A stretch of DNA of 64,000 nucleotides from an uncultured Bacteroidota bacterium (lineage in GTDB: Bacteria; Bacteroidota; Bacteroidia; Flavobacteriales; Flavobacteriaceae): the NCBI GenBank assembly GCA_903838055.1, contig CAILWV010000003.1:1-64000 (forward strand), written 5' to 3'. The position numbers and the translations under genes were made by a program. The notes below the pieces were generated by a model. It saw only the letters and a program-made list of their open reading frames with translations, searched no databases and had not been told where the DNA came from. Shown here piece after piece: positions 45,726 to 55,362 of this stretch (its first letter is position 1; each line of letters starts with the position of its first letter).

Positions 45726-46829
45726 ATGGCAACTAAAAAAACCTACATCGCATGGAGTCTCCGGATAATTGTTTCGGCACTTTTCATTCTTTCTGCATTG
45801 GCAAAACTTTCTAAGGGACATTTACTAGATTCTCCTTATTTTGCTATTTCTACATTTGAAGTAAAACAACTTTATACGATTGGATTTTCTGAAGGATTTG
45901 CACCTTACTTTTCACGAACACTTATCGGAATTGAGCTGGCATTAGGATTATTGCTACTGCAAAATAATTGGCTTCGTAAATTTTTAATTCCGGTAACAAT
46001 TACAATGTTAGCGGTATTCATAGGACATTTAACGTATGTCACTTTTTTAAGCGGTGGAAATTCTGGAAACTGTGGGTGCTTTGGTGAGTTGTTGCCAATG
46101 ACCCCTATTGAGGCTATCATCAAAAATATTGTTGCTATTGGTTTGCTAGTTTATTTATATAAATTACTTCCAAGCACTTCTAATAATGGTAATTTTTGGA
46201 TTTTAACAACGGTGCTTTTCGCAACTATTTTAGGTATTTATATGTTGGCTCCTATTCAGCCACCAGCAACAAATTTTACTGTTTCTCCTATTGTGGAAAG
46301 AGCGCAAGACACTATATCGGATGAAGTTGTTACAATAGATTCAATAAAGAAAAAAACTCCTATTACAGAGGTAATAAAAGACACTATAAAAAAGGTAGAT
46401 ATTGAAGTCGTTAATGAACCAAAGAAAGTAAAATCGGGAAATTCTAAATTATTTCCGGGTATTGATAAAGGCAAAAAGTTACTTTGTTATTTTGTTCCAG
46501 GCTGTGATCATTGTCGTGCTGCGGCAAAAGAGTTGACCGAAATGAGAAAAAAAGACGCTTCTATGCCACCACTTTCTGTTATTTTCATGAACGAGGAAGC
46601 CGAATTAATTCCGGATTTCTTTAAAGAAGCAGGCGCAACTTATCCGTATACAATTATTGAAATCATTCCGTTTTGGAATATTTTAGGAAAAGGAAAAGAT
46701 ACTCCAGGTGTAAAATATCTTTGGAATGGAAACGAGATTAAATACTATTGGGGAATTAAGGAAGATAAATTTAATGGCACTGATTTGAATGTGTATCTAC
46801 ATAAATCATATTCAGAGTTAAAGAAATAA
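45726..46829 (+). CDS. BT_3928-like membrane protein: DoxX/MauE domain plus CxxC thioredoxin-like region
   Basis: 367 residues. Four or five membrane helices (VSALFILSALAKL, LIGIELALGLLLLQ, VTITMLAVFIGHLTYVTF) form a DoxX/MauE-like domain, with Cys residues in GGNSGNCGCFGELLPM. A charged linker leads to a C-terminal thioredoxin-like part with FVPGCDHCRAAAKELTEM (CxxC near residue 258-261). It probably moves electrons across the inner membrane to exported thiol proteins. The family name is from memory. Confidence 0.8.
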   Translation: MATKKTYIAWSLRIIVSALFILSALAKLSKGHLLDSPYFAISTFEVKQLYTIGFSEGFAPYFSRTLIGIELALGLLLLQNNWLRKFLIPVTITMLAVFIGHLTYVTFLSGGNSGNCGCFGELLPMTPIEAIIKNIVAIGLLVYLYKLLPSTSNNGNFWILTTVLFATILGIYMLAPIQPPATNFTVSPIVERAQDTISDEVVTIDSIKKKTPITEVIKDTIKKVDIEVVNEPKKVKSGNSKLFPGIDKGKKLLCYFVPGCDHCRAAAKELTEMRKKDASMPPLSVIFMNEEAELIPDFFKEAGATYPYTIIEIIPFWNILGKGKDTPGVKYLWNGNEIKYYWGIKEDKFNGTDLNVYLHKSYSELKK

Positions 46830-47057
46830 TTGCTTAATAGATTTAAAATAGTTGTTAAGAGAAAAGCCAAGGCAATTTACAATAGTATAATTTGTATTGT
46901 ATTTATTAAGATTGGTATCTTCCTAATAATTATCAAAAGTAATTTGAAAATACTAGATTTACCATTATATCCTACAATAGGAATTTTGGTGGTGGTTGTA
47001 AATTTACTATTATTATTGAAATGGATTGCTCATTTTCACGATTATCAAAAAAATTAA
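46830..47057 (+). CDS. Possible small two-helix membrane protein (TTG start)
   Basis: 75 residues with two hydrophobic stretches (IICIVFIKIGIFLIIIKSNL and YPTIGILVVVVNLLLLLKW). The only in-frame start is a TTG directly after the previous stop codon. It ends 11 bp before the TlpA-like gene. It fits the gap between two redox genes but could be chance. Confidence 0.4.
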   Translation: MLNRFKIVVKRKAKAIYNSIICIVFIKIGIFLIIIKSNLKILDLPLYPTIGILVVVVNLLLLLKWIAHFHDYQKN

Positions 47058-47068
47058 AACATCAAAAT

Positions 47069-47569
47069 ATGAAAAAAATATTATTATTATTAGTTATTAC
47101 TATGGCTTCTATCTCTTGCAGTAATGCACAAAAAAATGAATTTTCTAAAAAAGCCCTTAATGGAATTTTAACTAATTCCGACAATAAAGAAGTGCCTTTT
47201 AAAGAAGTAATTGAAAAATACAAAGGAAAAACTTTGGTAATTGAAATATGGGCTTCATGGTGCGGGGATTGTGTGGGAGCAATGCCAAAAATAAAAGAAC
47301 TGCAAACTAATAATCCGGATGTAGCTTATGTTTTCATTTCAATGGACAAAACATTTGACAAATGGAAAGCAGGAATTGAAAAACACCAATTAACAGGTGA
47401 TCATTATTGGGTGAATGATGTAGATGGAATGAAAGGAGCCTTCGGAAAATCAATTGATTTAGACTGGATTCCGAGATATATGGTTATAAATAAAAATGGT
47501 TCAATTGCAATTTATCGTGCCATAGAAACTGATTTTGAGAAAATAAATACTACTCTAAAAACTTTATAA
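47069..47569 (+). CDS. TlpA-like thioredoxin-fold lipoprotein
   Basis: 166 residues from the ATG at 47069; the track's earlier start adds an implausible leader. Lipobox ASISC (Cys about 17), then the redox site EIWASWCGDCVGAMPKIKEL (WCGDC), and cis-Pro region DLDWIPRYMVINKNG. Periplasmic thiol reductant or oxidant. It follows the DoxX-CxxC gene and sits 2 bp ahead of tpiA. Confidence 0.88.
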   Translation: MKKILLLLVITMASISCSNAQKNEFSKKALNGILTNSDNKEVPFKEVIEKYKGKTLVIEIWASWCGDCVGAMPKIKELQTNNPDVAYVFISMDKTFDKWKAGIEKHQLTGDHYWVNDVDGMKGAFGKSIDLDWIPRYMVINKNGSIAIYRAIETDFEKINTTLKTL

Positions 47570-47571
47570 AA

Positions 47572-48324
47572 ATGAGAACAAAGATTGTTGCTGGTAATTG
47601 GAAAATGAATAAAAATGCTGAAGAAACGGAAGACTTATTGAACGAATTAATTGAAAAATTACCCTTGGATAAAGAAGTTCAAATCGTAGTTGCACCTACA
47701 TTTATTAACTTAGCATCCGCTGTTGATCATTTAGAATTCACCAATATTAGTGTTGCTGCTCAAAATATGCACCAAGCTGAAAATGGAGCATATACAGGAG
47801 AAATATCTGCTGATATGTTAAAAAGTGTTGGTGTAAATACTGTAATTCTCGGACATTCTGAGCGTCGTGCTATTTTTCATGAGTCAGATGCAATGATTGC
47901 AAACAAAGTTGACACTGCCTTAAAGCATGATATGACCGTAATTTTTTGTTTTGGGGAAGAGTTGAAAGACCGTCAAAATAATCAACATTTTAATGTGGTT
48001 GAAAATCAACTACGAGATGGTTTATTTCATTTAGAAAAAGATTCATGGGAAGACATTATCCTTGCTTACGAGCCTGTTTGGGCAATAGGTACGGGAGAAA
48101 CTGCTAGTCCAGAACAAGCACAAGAAATGCATGCGTTTATTAGAGAAACTGTGAGAAAAACTTTTGGAAGTGATGTTGCCGAGGATGTTTCTATCCTTTA
48201 TGGAGGTAGCGTTAAACCTGACAATGCCAAAGAAATATTTGGAAAACCAGATGTTGACGGAGGATTAATAGGTGGGGCAGCATTGAAAGCCGAGGATTTT
48301 GTTGCAATTGTAAATGCAATTTAA
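47572..48324 (+). CDS. tpiA: Triosephosphate isomerase
   Basis: 250 residues. Catalytic Lys in GNWKMNK, His in ILGHSERRAIF, Glu in AYEPVWAIGTG, phosphate loop YGGSVKPDNA. It interconverts DHAP and glyceraldehyde-3-phosphate. Tightly spaced after the TlpA-like gene, ended by a good terminator. Confidence 0.98.
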   Translation: MRTKIVAGNWKMNKNAEETEDLLNELIEKLPLDKEVQIVVAPTFINLASAVDHLEFTNISVAAQNMHQAENGAYTGEISADMLKSVGVNTVILGHSERRAIFHESDAMIANKVDTALKHDMTVIFCFGEELKDRQNNQHFNVVENQLRDGLFHLEKDSWEDIILAYEPVWAIGTGETASPEQAQEMHAFIRETVRKTFGSDVAEDVSILYGGSVKPDNAKEIFGKPDVDGGLIGGAALKAEDFVAIVNAI

Positions 48325-48345
48325 CACTAAAAAACAATTCTTATT

Positions 48346-48379
48346 CCCCAATTGATTAAACAGTTGGGGATTTTTTTTT
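48346..48379 (+). terminator. Terminator after tpiA
   Basis: CCCCAATTG and CAGTTGGGG form a 9-bp stem (one G-T pair) with a 6-nt loop, followed by a T-run. Confidence 0.88.
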
Positions 48380-48409
48380 ATAGAAATTTAAATTCTAAAA
48401 CTATTCCTG

Positions 48410-48970
48410 ATGGAAAACAAAACCATATATCTTAATTTTTTTGATGCAATAGACCCTGTCAAAGTATCTAAATTTATTCAATTTACATCAGACGTTATTC
48501 AGCAACATAATCCAAGTGAACTTTATTTTTTCATTTCTTCCAATGGTGGTGATGTAGATTCAGGATTTGTATTATACAATTTTTTAGTTTCGCTTCAAGG
48601 CAAAATGACCATTACCATGCACAATACAGGTACAATTGATTCTATTGCAAATGTAATTTTTGCTAGTGGTCAAAACCGATATGCTGCACCAAATGCTGCT
48701 TTTTTGTTTCATGGTGTTTCTATGAATTTTGGCGGTCCACAAACTAGAAATGCTTTAAAAGAAGCATTAAGCAGGTTAGAAGGAATGGAAAATAGAATTG
48801 CACAAACCGTGAGTAAACATTCTAAATTAACTGAAAAAGAGTTAACAGACCTATTTTTACAAGGTGAAGGAAAGGACGTAAATTTTGCCTTAAATAAAGA
48901 AATTATTCAAGAAATTAAAGTTCCTTCGGTGCCGGAAGGAGCAATACATATAGCTATTCCGATAGGATAA
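48410..48970 (+). CDS. ClpP-like serine protease-fold protein
   Basis: 186 residues, ClpP/crotonase fold. FISSNGGDVDSG replaces the SPGG loop, a nucleophile Ser is in GTIDSIANVIFASG, and the His is in FLFHGVSMNFGG. It is shorter than the main ClpP and lacks its N-terminal loop signature. No ClpX or other ATPase is adjacent. It may be a stand-alone peptidase or SDH-type enzyme. Confidence 0.78.
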   Translation: MENKTIYLNFFDAIDPVKVSKFIQFTSDVIQQHNPSELYFFISSNGGDVDSGFVLYNFLVSLQGKMTITMHNTGTIDSIANVIFASGQNRYAAPNAAFLFHGVSMNFGGPQTRNALKEALSRLEGMENRIAQTVSKHSKLTEKELTDLFLQGEGKDVNFALNKEIIQEIKVPSVPEGAIHIAIPIG

Positions 48971-49020
48971 AAGAATAAAAATAAACCTCTAAGGTACCTT
49001 AAAATCAACAAAAATTAAAA

Positions 49021-49107
49021 ACGAATTACACGAATTTAATCTACCTATGGCAGATTTGTGTAATAAGTAATTTATTTGGTTTTCGAACCAATTCGTGCAA
49101 TTCGTGT
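49021..49107. repeat. Inverted repeat ACGAATTACACGAATT ... AATTCGTGCAATTCGTGT
   Basis: Two arms (49021-49036 and 49090-49107) match over 16 bp with one mismatch and could fold into a long hairpin. Related half-arm at 40787. Sits in the gap before the ABC gene. Confidence 0.6.
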
Positions 49108-49144
49108 AAAAAAATCAATAAGTTATCTTAACCATTTCCCTCTG

Positions 49145-49178
49145 TTGGTTACTAATGCAAATCAATTCACTACTTTTG
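49145..49178 (+). promoter_or_regulatory. Promoter of the ABC transporter gene
   Basis: TTG at 49145, 23 bp, TACTTTTG at 49171-49178, then 23 bp to the ATG. Both elements fit the Bacteroidetes consensus. Confidence 0.65.
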
Positions 49179-49201
49179 CACTTCTTTAAAACAAAGGTCC
49201 T

Positions 49202-50953
49202 ATGAAACTTCTTTATTCCTATATAATTAAACACAAGATTTTGTTGTTTTTTGCACTACTTATGGCTGCAATCAACATTTGTTTCAGTTTATCAGATTCG
49301 ATTATTACAGGAAAATTAATGCAACATTGCGGAGTTGAAATAGGAAATTTCAAAGGCGATAAAATAGCATTTATTAAAGTCTTAAGTTTTTGGCTAGGAC
49401 TTTCGCTTGGTGCTGCAATGATTTCAAGAATTACAAAAAACTTTCAGGATTATTTCACAAATATTGTAATTCAAAGAACTGGCGCACAAATGTATACTGA
49501 TGGAATAAAAAAATCGTTAGACTTACCATTTGAAGATTTTGAAGACCAACGAAGTGGGGAAACTTTAAGCAAATTAACCAAAGTGCGTTCGGATTCAGAG
49601 AAGTTGATAACATTTTCAATTTCATTAATTTTTCAAACCGTAATAGGATTCATCTTTGTTATCATCTATGTATCCCGAATAGATTATAGAATATCATTAA
49701 TTTTTCTAATTACCGCACCAATAATTGCTTTAGTAAGTTCTTATTTGGGGAAAAAAATAAAAGTAGTTTCTAGAAAAATAGTCAATCAAACTAATGCTTT
49801 GGCAGGTTCAACAACAGAAAGTCTAAGAAACATTGAGCTAGTTAAAAGCTTAGGTTTAACCTATCAAGAAGAGAAGCGCTTGAATTTGAATACTTTCAAA
49901 ATTCTACAACTTGAATTGCAAAAAATTCGATTTATTAGAAGTTTAAGTTTTATTCAAGGAACTACGGTGCATTTTTTAAGAACTTCTGTAGTTTTTACTT
50001 TGTATTATTTCTTATTCGGAGGTAAAATTATTGTTGGTGACTTACTTACAATGGTGTTTTTTACTTTTTATATATTTGGTCCTTTGCAAGAATTGGGTAA
50101 TTTTATTATTGCACTTAATGAGACTAAAGTATCCATGGAAAATTTCAAAATTCTATTGAGCGCTCCAAAAGAATTCCGCCCTAAAAACCCAGAACATGTT
50201 GGCGCTATTCATTCCTTACTATTTTCAAATGTTAGTTTTCAACATAAAACTGCAAATTACAAGGCGGTTGACGATATTAATTTTGAAATAAAGCAAGGAG
50301 AAACTGTTGCTTTTGTTGGTCCATCGGGTGCTGGAAAAACTACTTTAGTAAAATTACTTGTTGGATTATATCCACCGGAACAAGGAAAGGTACTTTATAA
50401 CGGCATTGATTCAACTAAAATTGATTTATTAGATTTGAGAAAACAATTGGGATTTGTAACACAAGACGCGCAACTTTTTTCAGGAACGATAAGAGAAAAT
50501 TTATTGTTTGTTAAATCAACCGCTACCGATGAAGAACTTAATGAAGTATTAAAAAAAGCTAGTTGTGAAAATTTACTAAACCGTGCCGAAGATGGATTAA
50601 ACTCCACTATTGGTGAAGGCGGAATGAAAATTTCGGGAGGAGAAAAACAACGTTTGTCTATAGCGCGTGCCATCTTGCGAAATCCGAATTTGTTGATTTT
50701 TGACGAAGCAACATCGGCTCTAGATTCAATAACAGAAGAAGAAATTAATACTACCATCCGTAATATTTCCGATAGTAATCGGATTACCGTTTTGATTGCA
50801 CACCGATTATCTACAATCATGCATGCCGACAAAATATTTGTATTAGAGCAAGGGAAAATTATTGAGCAAGGGAAACACGACGATTTATTGTTAGAAAAAG
50901 GCTTGTATTATGCCATGTGGAGACAGCAAATTGGGGAACGAAAAAAAGTGTAA
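49202..50953 (+). CDS. ABC transporter, fused membrane and ATPase domains (exporter type)
   Basis: 583 residues. Residues 1 to about 310 hold five or six membrane helices. The ATPase has GPSGAGKTTLVKLL (Walker A), ISGGEKQRLSIARAIL (signature) and LLIFDEATSALDS (Walker B), with a His switch in LIAHRLST. It is a half-transporter that should dimerise. The substrate (lipid, drug or peptide) cannot be told from the sequence; MsbA-like use is possible. Confidence 0.9.
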   Translation: MKLLYSYIIKHKILLFFALLMAAINICFSLSDSIITGKLMQHCGVEIGNFKGDKIAFIKVLSFWLGLSLGAAMISRITKNFQDYFTNIVIQRTGAQMYTDGIKKSLDLPFEDFEDQRSGETLSKLTKVRSDSEKLITFSISLIFQTVIGFIFVIIYVSRIDYRISLIFLITAPIIALVSSYLGKKIKVVSRKIVNQTNALAGSTTESLRNIELVKSLGLTYQEEKRLNLNTFKILQLELQKIRFIRSLSFIQGTTVHFLRTSVVFTLYYFLFGGKIIVGDLLTMVFFTFYIFGPLQELGNFIIALNETKVSMENFKILLSAPKEFRPKNPEHVGAIHSLLFSNVSFQHKTANYKAVDDINFEIKQGETVAFVGPSGAGKTTLVKLLVGLYPPEQGKVLYNGIDSTKIDLLDLRKQLGFVTQDAQLFSGTIRENLLFVKSTATDEELNEVLKKASCENLLNRAEDGLNSTIGEGGMKISGGEKQRLSIARAILRNPNLLIFDEATSALDSITEEEINTTIRNISDSNRITVLIAHRLSTIMHADKIFVLEQGKIIEQGKHDDLLLEKGLYYAMWRQQIGERKKV

Positions 50954-50967
50954 TAAACTAAAAACAA

Positions 50968-51003
50968 AAATTCCTTTTAGGAAATACTTCTTAAAAGGAA
51001 TTT
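50968..51003. terminator. Bidirectional terminator between the ABC gene and alaS
   Basis: AAATTCCTTTTA and TAAAAGGAATTT form a 12-bp stem around a 12-nt loop with A/T-rich flanks on both sides. Confidence 0.8.
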
Positions 51004-51021
51004 GTTTATTACTATATTGTA

Positions 51022-53658
51022 TTACTTCACAAAATCAACTGCTTTAGCTAATACTTCTGTAATTCCAGCAACGTTTTTACCTTTTCCAGAAGCGAAAAAT
51101 GGTTGTCCTCCTCCGTTACCTTCAATATATTTGCCTAATTCTCTAATTACATTTCCTGCATTTAAACCTTTTTCAGCTACTAATTCTTTAGAAATAGAAC
51201 AATGAATATTAGGTGCATTATCTTCAATAGAAGCAAGAACTACAAACGAATTTGGCGTAGAACTTCCAATTGATTGAGCTAAATCTTTAGTGGCACTCAT
51301 ACTCAAATCTACTTGTTTTGCTAAAAAGTTAATTCCGTTAATTTCTTGAAAATCAGCAGACAACAAATTTTTCAATCCCTCAACCTTTTCTTTCAATAAT
51401 TGTTCTAATTGCTTTTTTAATTTGGCATTATCCTCTTGCAAAGCAACAACCGCTTTAATGGTATCCTGAGGATTTTTCAAAGTAACTGCAATTTCTGCTA
51501 GAGTATTTTCTTGATTGGAATAATAATTCTTAACAGCAGCACCTGTAATGGCTTCAATTCTTCGAATACCTGCTGCAACAGCACCTTCAGAAACAATTTT
51601 GAAATGCCAAATCTCAGTAGTATTTTTTACGTGAATTCCACCACAAAGTTCCATGCTTTGACCAAACTTAATGGCACGTACACTATCCCCATATTTTTCC
51701 CCAAATAAAGCCATTGCACCTTCGTCTAATGCTTGTTGGATAGGAATATTTCTTCGCTCTATTAATGGCAATTGGTCTTCAATTCTTGCATTAACAAAAT
51801 CTTCAACTTGCTTAATTTCTTCGTCAGTTACTTTTGCAAAATGCGAAAAGTCGAAACGCAAACGCTCCGGATTTACCAAGGAACCTTTTTGTTCCACATG
51901 AGTACCCAAAATTGAACGTAATGCTTGGTGCATCAAGTGAGTAGCCGAATGATTTTTAGATGTTGAAGTTCTTAAATCGGTATTTACTTTGGCAACAAAA
52001 CTGGCAGAAACATTCTCTGGAAGTTGTTTAGTAAAATGAAGAATTAGGTTATTCTCTTTTTTAGTATCTATAATTTCAATGGTTTCGTTAGCAGAAACTA
52101 AGGTTCCTTTATCGCCAACTTGCCCTCCTCCTTCTGGATAAAAAGGCGTGTTATCAATTACTATTTGATATAGTATTCCATCTTTTTTAGAGTCTACTTT
52201 TCGAATACGAGTTATTTTCACTTCATTTTCTGTCTGATCGTAACCGACAAAAGTTTCTACATTTCCAGGAATTAAAATCGACCAATCTTCCGTAGACACT
52301 TCAGATGCTGCACGAGAACGATTTTTTTGTTCTTGCATGGCTGCATTAAATCCAGCTTCATCTAGTTCGTAACCTTTTTCTCTTAAAATTAAAGCAGTTA
52401 AATCAATTGGAAAACCGAAAGTATCATACAATTCAAATGCTTTTTCCCCTTGGACTGTATTTCCATTTGATTCTAAAATAACTTTGTCTAATAATTGTAA
52501 ACCTTGGTCTAAAGTTCTTAAAAAAGACACTTCTTCCTCGCGAATAACATTGGTAACCAATTGCTGTTGTGATTTGATTTCTGGAAAGAATTCGCCCATT
52601 TGATTTGCCAATACTTCCACTAGTTTATTAATGAATGGTTCTTTGGTATCCAAAAAGGTAAAACCGTAACGAATAGCACGACGTAAAATTCTACGAATAA
52701 CATAACCTGCACCAGTGTTGGATGGCAATTGACCATCAGCAATAGCAAATGCTACAGCACGAACGTGATCTACCACCACACGAATTGCAATGTTAGTTTT
52801 ATTTTGTTCTTGAGATAGGTTTACAATTTCGTTTGAAGTATATTTTAAACCTGTAATCTGTTCTACTTTTTCAATAAGTGGTGTGAAAACATCGGTATCG
52901 TAATTAGAAGTTTTATTTTGTAATGCCATACACAAACGCTCAAATCCCATTCCGGTATCTACGTGTTGTGCAGGAAGTTTTTCTAGTGAACCATCAGCTT
53001 TACGGTTAAATTCCATGAAAACGTTGTTCCAAATTTCTACTACTTGTGGATGGTCATTATTCACCAAACTTTTCCCAGAAACTAAGGCTTTTTCTTCGGC
53101 AGTACGTAAATCAACATGGATTTCAGAACATGGTCCACAAGGACCTTGATCACCCATTTCCCAAAAATTGTCTTTTTTATTTCCTAATATAATCCGATCT
53201 TCATCAATAAGTTCTTTCCAAATATCCCAAGCTTCTTGATCAAATGGAACATTCTCGTCGGGATTACCCTCAAAAACAGAAACGTATAGATTTTCTTTAG
53301 GGATCTTGTATGTTTCGGTCAATAATTCCCATGCCCAATTAATGGCTTCCTTTTTAAAATAATCTCCAAAAGACCAGTTTCCTAGCATTTCGAACATAGT
53401 ATGGTGGTACGTATCAAAACCTACATCTTCTAAATCATTATGTTTTCCAGATACACGAAGGCATTTTTGGGTATCGGCAATTCGCTTGCTTTTAGGAGTT
53501 CCGTTTCCTAAAAAGTATTCTTTGAATTGTGCCATTCCCGAATTATTGAACATTAAAGTAGGGTCATCTTTTAATACTATTGGAGCAGATGGAACTATTA
53601 AATGTCCTTTTGATTCAAAGAATTGTAAAAATTGCTTGCGGATCTCTTTTGATTTCAT
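51022..53658 (-). CDS. alaS: Alanyl-tRNA synthetase
   Basis: 878 residues from the ATG at 53658 ([19 protein letters not shown]); the track's start 15 bp earlier is also ATG, and related proteins support the inner one. Class II core: [47 protein letters not shown]. The editing domain has [12 protein letters not shown] and [11 protein letters not shown]. The C-Ala region follows. It charges tRNA-Ala and edits mischarged Ser and Gly. Confidence 0.97.
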   Translation of the reverse strand: MKSKEIRKQFLQFFESKGHLIVPSAPIVLKDDPTLMFNNSGMAQFKEYFLGNGTPKSKRIADTQKCLRVSGKHNDLEDVGFDTYHHTMFEMLGNWSFGDYFKKEAINWAWELLTETYKIPKENLYVSVFEGNPDENVPFDQEAWDIWKELIDEDRIILGNKKDNFWEMGDQGPCGPCSEIHVDLRTAEEKALVSGKSLVNNDHPQVVEIWNNVFMEFNRKADGSLEKLPAQHVDTGMGFERLCMALQNKTSNYDTDVFTPLIEKVEQITGLKYTSNEIVNLSQEQNKTNIAIRVVVDHVRAVAFAIADGQLPSNTGAGYVIRRILRRAIRYGFTFLDTKEPFINKLVEVLANQMGEFFPEIKSQQQLVTNVIREEEVSFLRTLDQGLQLLDKVILESNGNTVQGEKAFELYDTFGFPIDLTALILREKGYELDEAGFNAAMQEQKNRSRAASEVSTEDWSILIPGNVETFVGYDQTENEVKITRIRKVDSKKDGILYQIVIDNTPFYPEGGGQVGDKGTLVSANETIEIIDTKKENNLILHFTKQLPENVSASFVAKVNTDLRTSTSKNHSATHLMHQALRSILGTHVEQKGSLVNPERLRFDFSHFAKVTDEEIKQVEDFVNARIEDQLPLIERRNIPIQQALDEGAMALFGEKYGDSVRAIKFGQSMELCGGIHVKNTTEIWHFKIVSEGAVAAGIRRIEAITGAAVKNYYSNQENTLAEIAVTLKNPQDTIKAVVALQEDNAKLKKQLEQLLKEKVEGLKNLLSADFQEINGINFLAKQVDLSMSATKDLAQSIGSSTPNSFVVLASIEDNAPNIHCSISKELVAEKGLNAGNVIRELGKYIEGNGGGQPFFASGKGKNVAGITEVLAKAVDFVK

Positions 53659-53753
53659 ATGTAATTTGCCCATAAGGCGCTAAGTCACAAAGTTATTATT
53701 TTTATTTTTGAATAGTTGTTATAATTTTAATTTTATACAATTAGATTGCTACC

Positions 53754-53843
53754 TAGCCCTGATAGAAGTGAATCCCTATTTTTCATAGGGAGAAACGGAA
53801 AGCAGGAAAATGGAAAACAAAAATGCCAAATGATTCGCTTCTA
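53754..53843 (+). ncRNA. Structured intergenic repeat, copy 3 (candidate RNA, Flavo-1-like)
   Basis: TAGCCCTGATAGAAGTGAAT, inner hairpin CCCTATTTTTCATAGGG, then GGAAAGCAGG. The AGC/GCT pair is displaced by an insert before CGCTTCT. Lies in the 283-bp divergent alaS/M23 gap. Confidence 0.55.
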
Positions 53844-53941
53844 AAAAACAAAAAATAGATTTAGAAGAAAACATTTCTTAAATTTGTTGGTAAAACCATT
53901 GTTATTCTTAAAACGATTACAAAAATAGTATAATTTAAGAA

Positions 53942-54919
53942 ATGTCGAAGAAAGTTAAGTATTATTACGATCCTGAAAGTTTGGCTTACCGAATAATTGG
54001 CCCTCAAAAGCGAAAAAAGTACGGTTATCCTGCACTTTTCTTATTAGCATCGGCATTATTTGGTTTTTTATGCTTTGTGGTATTAATGAATACCTCTTAC
54101 TTTGAAACACCAAAAGACAAGATTCAGACCCGAGAAATAGAAAATTTGAAGCTTCGATATGCTATTTTAAATAAAAAAATAGAAGAGATTGATCAAGTTG
54201 CATCCGATTTAGAGGATAGAGACAATAATTTATATCGTGTTTATTTTAATGCTTCACCAATTTCAATTGAAAAAAGAAGAGGTATTATAGATAAAAAAAG
54301 ATACCAAGAATTAGAAGGTTTTAACAATTCGGAGTTAGTGATTAACACCTCTGAAAAAGTAGATAGAATTTCGAAAGCTTTAGCGGTACAATCAAAATCA
54401 CTTGACGAAATTTTGAAATTAGCTAAAGCAAAAGATAAATTATTAAGTGCGATTCCGGCAATTCAGCCTGTAAAAAATGAAGATTTAAAACACATGGCAT
54501 CAGGTTTTGGATATAGAAGTGACCCATTTACTAAGGCAAGAAAAATGCACGAAGGAATGGATTTTACTGCTAGAACGGGAACACCTATTTATGCAACTGG
54601 AGATGGATTTGTGAAAAATGCCGATAATTCACTATCGGGGTATGGAAATCATATTGAGATAAATCATGGTTATGGATATTTAACTTTATATGGGCATTTG
54701 AGTAAATATAAAGTACGAACAGGACAGAGAGTTAAAAGAGGAGATATTATAGGATATGTAGGTAGTACTGGCAGAAGTCAAGCGCCACATTGTCACTATG
54801 AGGTACATAAAGATGGAAAGGTAGTAAACCCAATAAATTTTTATTACGGCAATATTTCTGCGGCAGAATATGTTGCGATTTCTAAAATTGCTAATCAAGA
54901 GAACCAGTCGTTGGATTAG
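53942..54919 (+). CDS. M23-family (LytM) peptidase
   Basis: 325 residues. One membrane helix near residues 27-50 (LFLLASALFGFLCFVVLM), a coiled-coil region, then the LytM domain: GFGYRSDPFTKARKMHEGMD (H-x3-D) and HCHYEVH. The zinc ligands look complete, so it is likely an active peptidoglycan endopeptidase facing the periplasm. Divergent from alaS. Confidence 0.92.
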   Translation: MSKKVKYYYDPESLAYRIIGPQKRKKYGYPALFLLASALFGFLCFVVLMNTSYFETPKDKIQTREIENLKLRYAILNKKIEEIDQVASDLEDRDNNLYRVYFNASPISIEKRRGIIDKKRYQELEGFNNSELVINTSEKVDRISKALAVQSKSLDEILKLAKAKDKLLSAIPAIQPVKNEDLKHMASGFGYRSDPFTKARKMHEGMDFTARTGTPIYATGDGFVKNADNSLSGYGNHIEINHGYGYLTLYGHLSKYKVRTGQRVKRGDIIGYVGSTGRSQAPHCHYEVHKDGKVVNPINFYYGNISAAEYVAISKIANQENQSLD

Positions 54920-54948
54920 GTTTAGGGTTTAGGGTTTAGGATTTAGGA
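54920..54948 (+). repeat. Short TTTAGGG/TTTAGGA repeat
   Basis: GTTTAGGGTTTAGGGTTTAGGA then TTTAGG: four tandem 7-bp units directly after the M23 stop, before the MerR ATG. Telomere-like in appearance only; comparable simple repeats are common in Flavobacterium intergenic DNA. Confidence 0.65.
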
Positions 54949-54973
54949 TTTAAAATAATTAAAAAATAAAAAT

Positions 54974-55306
54974 ATGCATGTAGAGTTATCAAAAGACAAA
55001 TTATATTTTAGCATTGGAGAAGTTGCTGAAGCATTTAATGTTAATGCATCACTGATTCGTTTTTGGGACAAGGAATTTGCAATTCTGAAACCAAAAAAGA
55101 ATGCTAAAGGAAATAGAATGTTTACACAAGAAGATATAAAAAATTTAAAATTAATATATCATTTGGTAAAAGAACGTGGGTTTACTTTAGAAGGCGCCAA
55201 AACCCATTTGAAAGAAGGCCAAAAGAAAACTTTAGATAAATTTGATGTTATTTCGAAGTTGGAAGGTATAAAGGCAGAACTGATAAATATAAAAAATCAA
55301 CTTTAG
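54974..55306 (+). CDS. MerR-family transcriptional regulator
   Basis: 110 residues. The helix-turn-helix covers about residues 10-50 (FSIGEVAEAFNVNASLIRFW), followed by a MerR-type wing (NRMFTQEDIKNLKLIYHLVK) and a short coiled tail. No effector domain. Close to the LemA/TPM group; the target is unknown. Confidence 0.88.
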   Translation: MHVELSKDKLYFSIGEVAEAFNVNASLIRFWDKEFAILKPKKNAKGNRMFTQEDIKNLKLIYHLVKERGFTLEGAKTHLKEGQKKTLDKFDVISKLEGIKAELINIKNQL

Positions 55307-55362
55307 GAATGATTTTTGCTAAATCAATTAGAAACTAAAATAAACATTAAATAAATTAGAAA

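Noticed and set aside
54920-54948. Telomere-like TTTAGGG repeat as a chromosome end
   Set aside because: Only four units, in the middle of ordinary genes; a short simple repeat.
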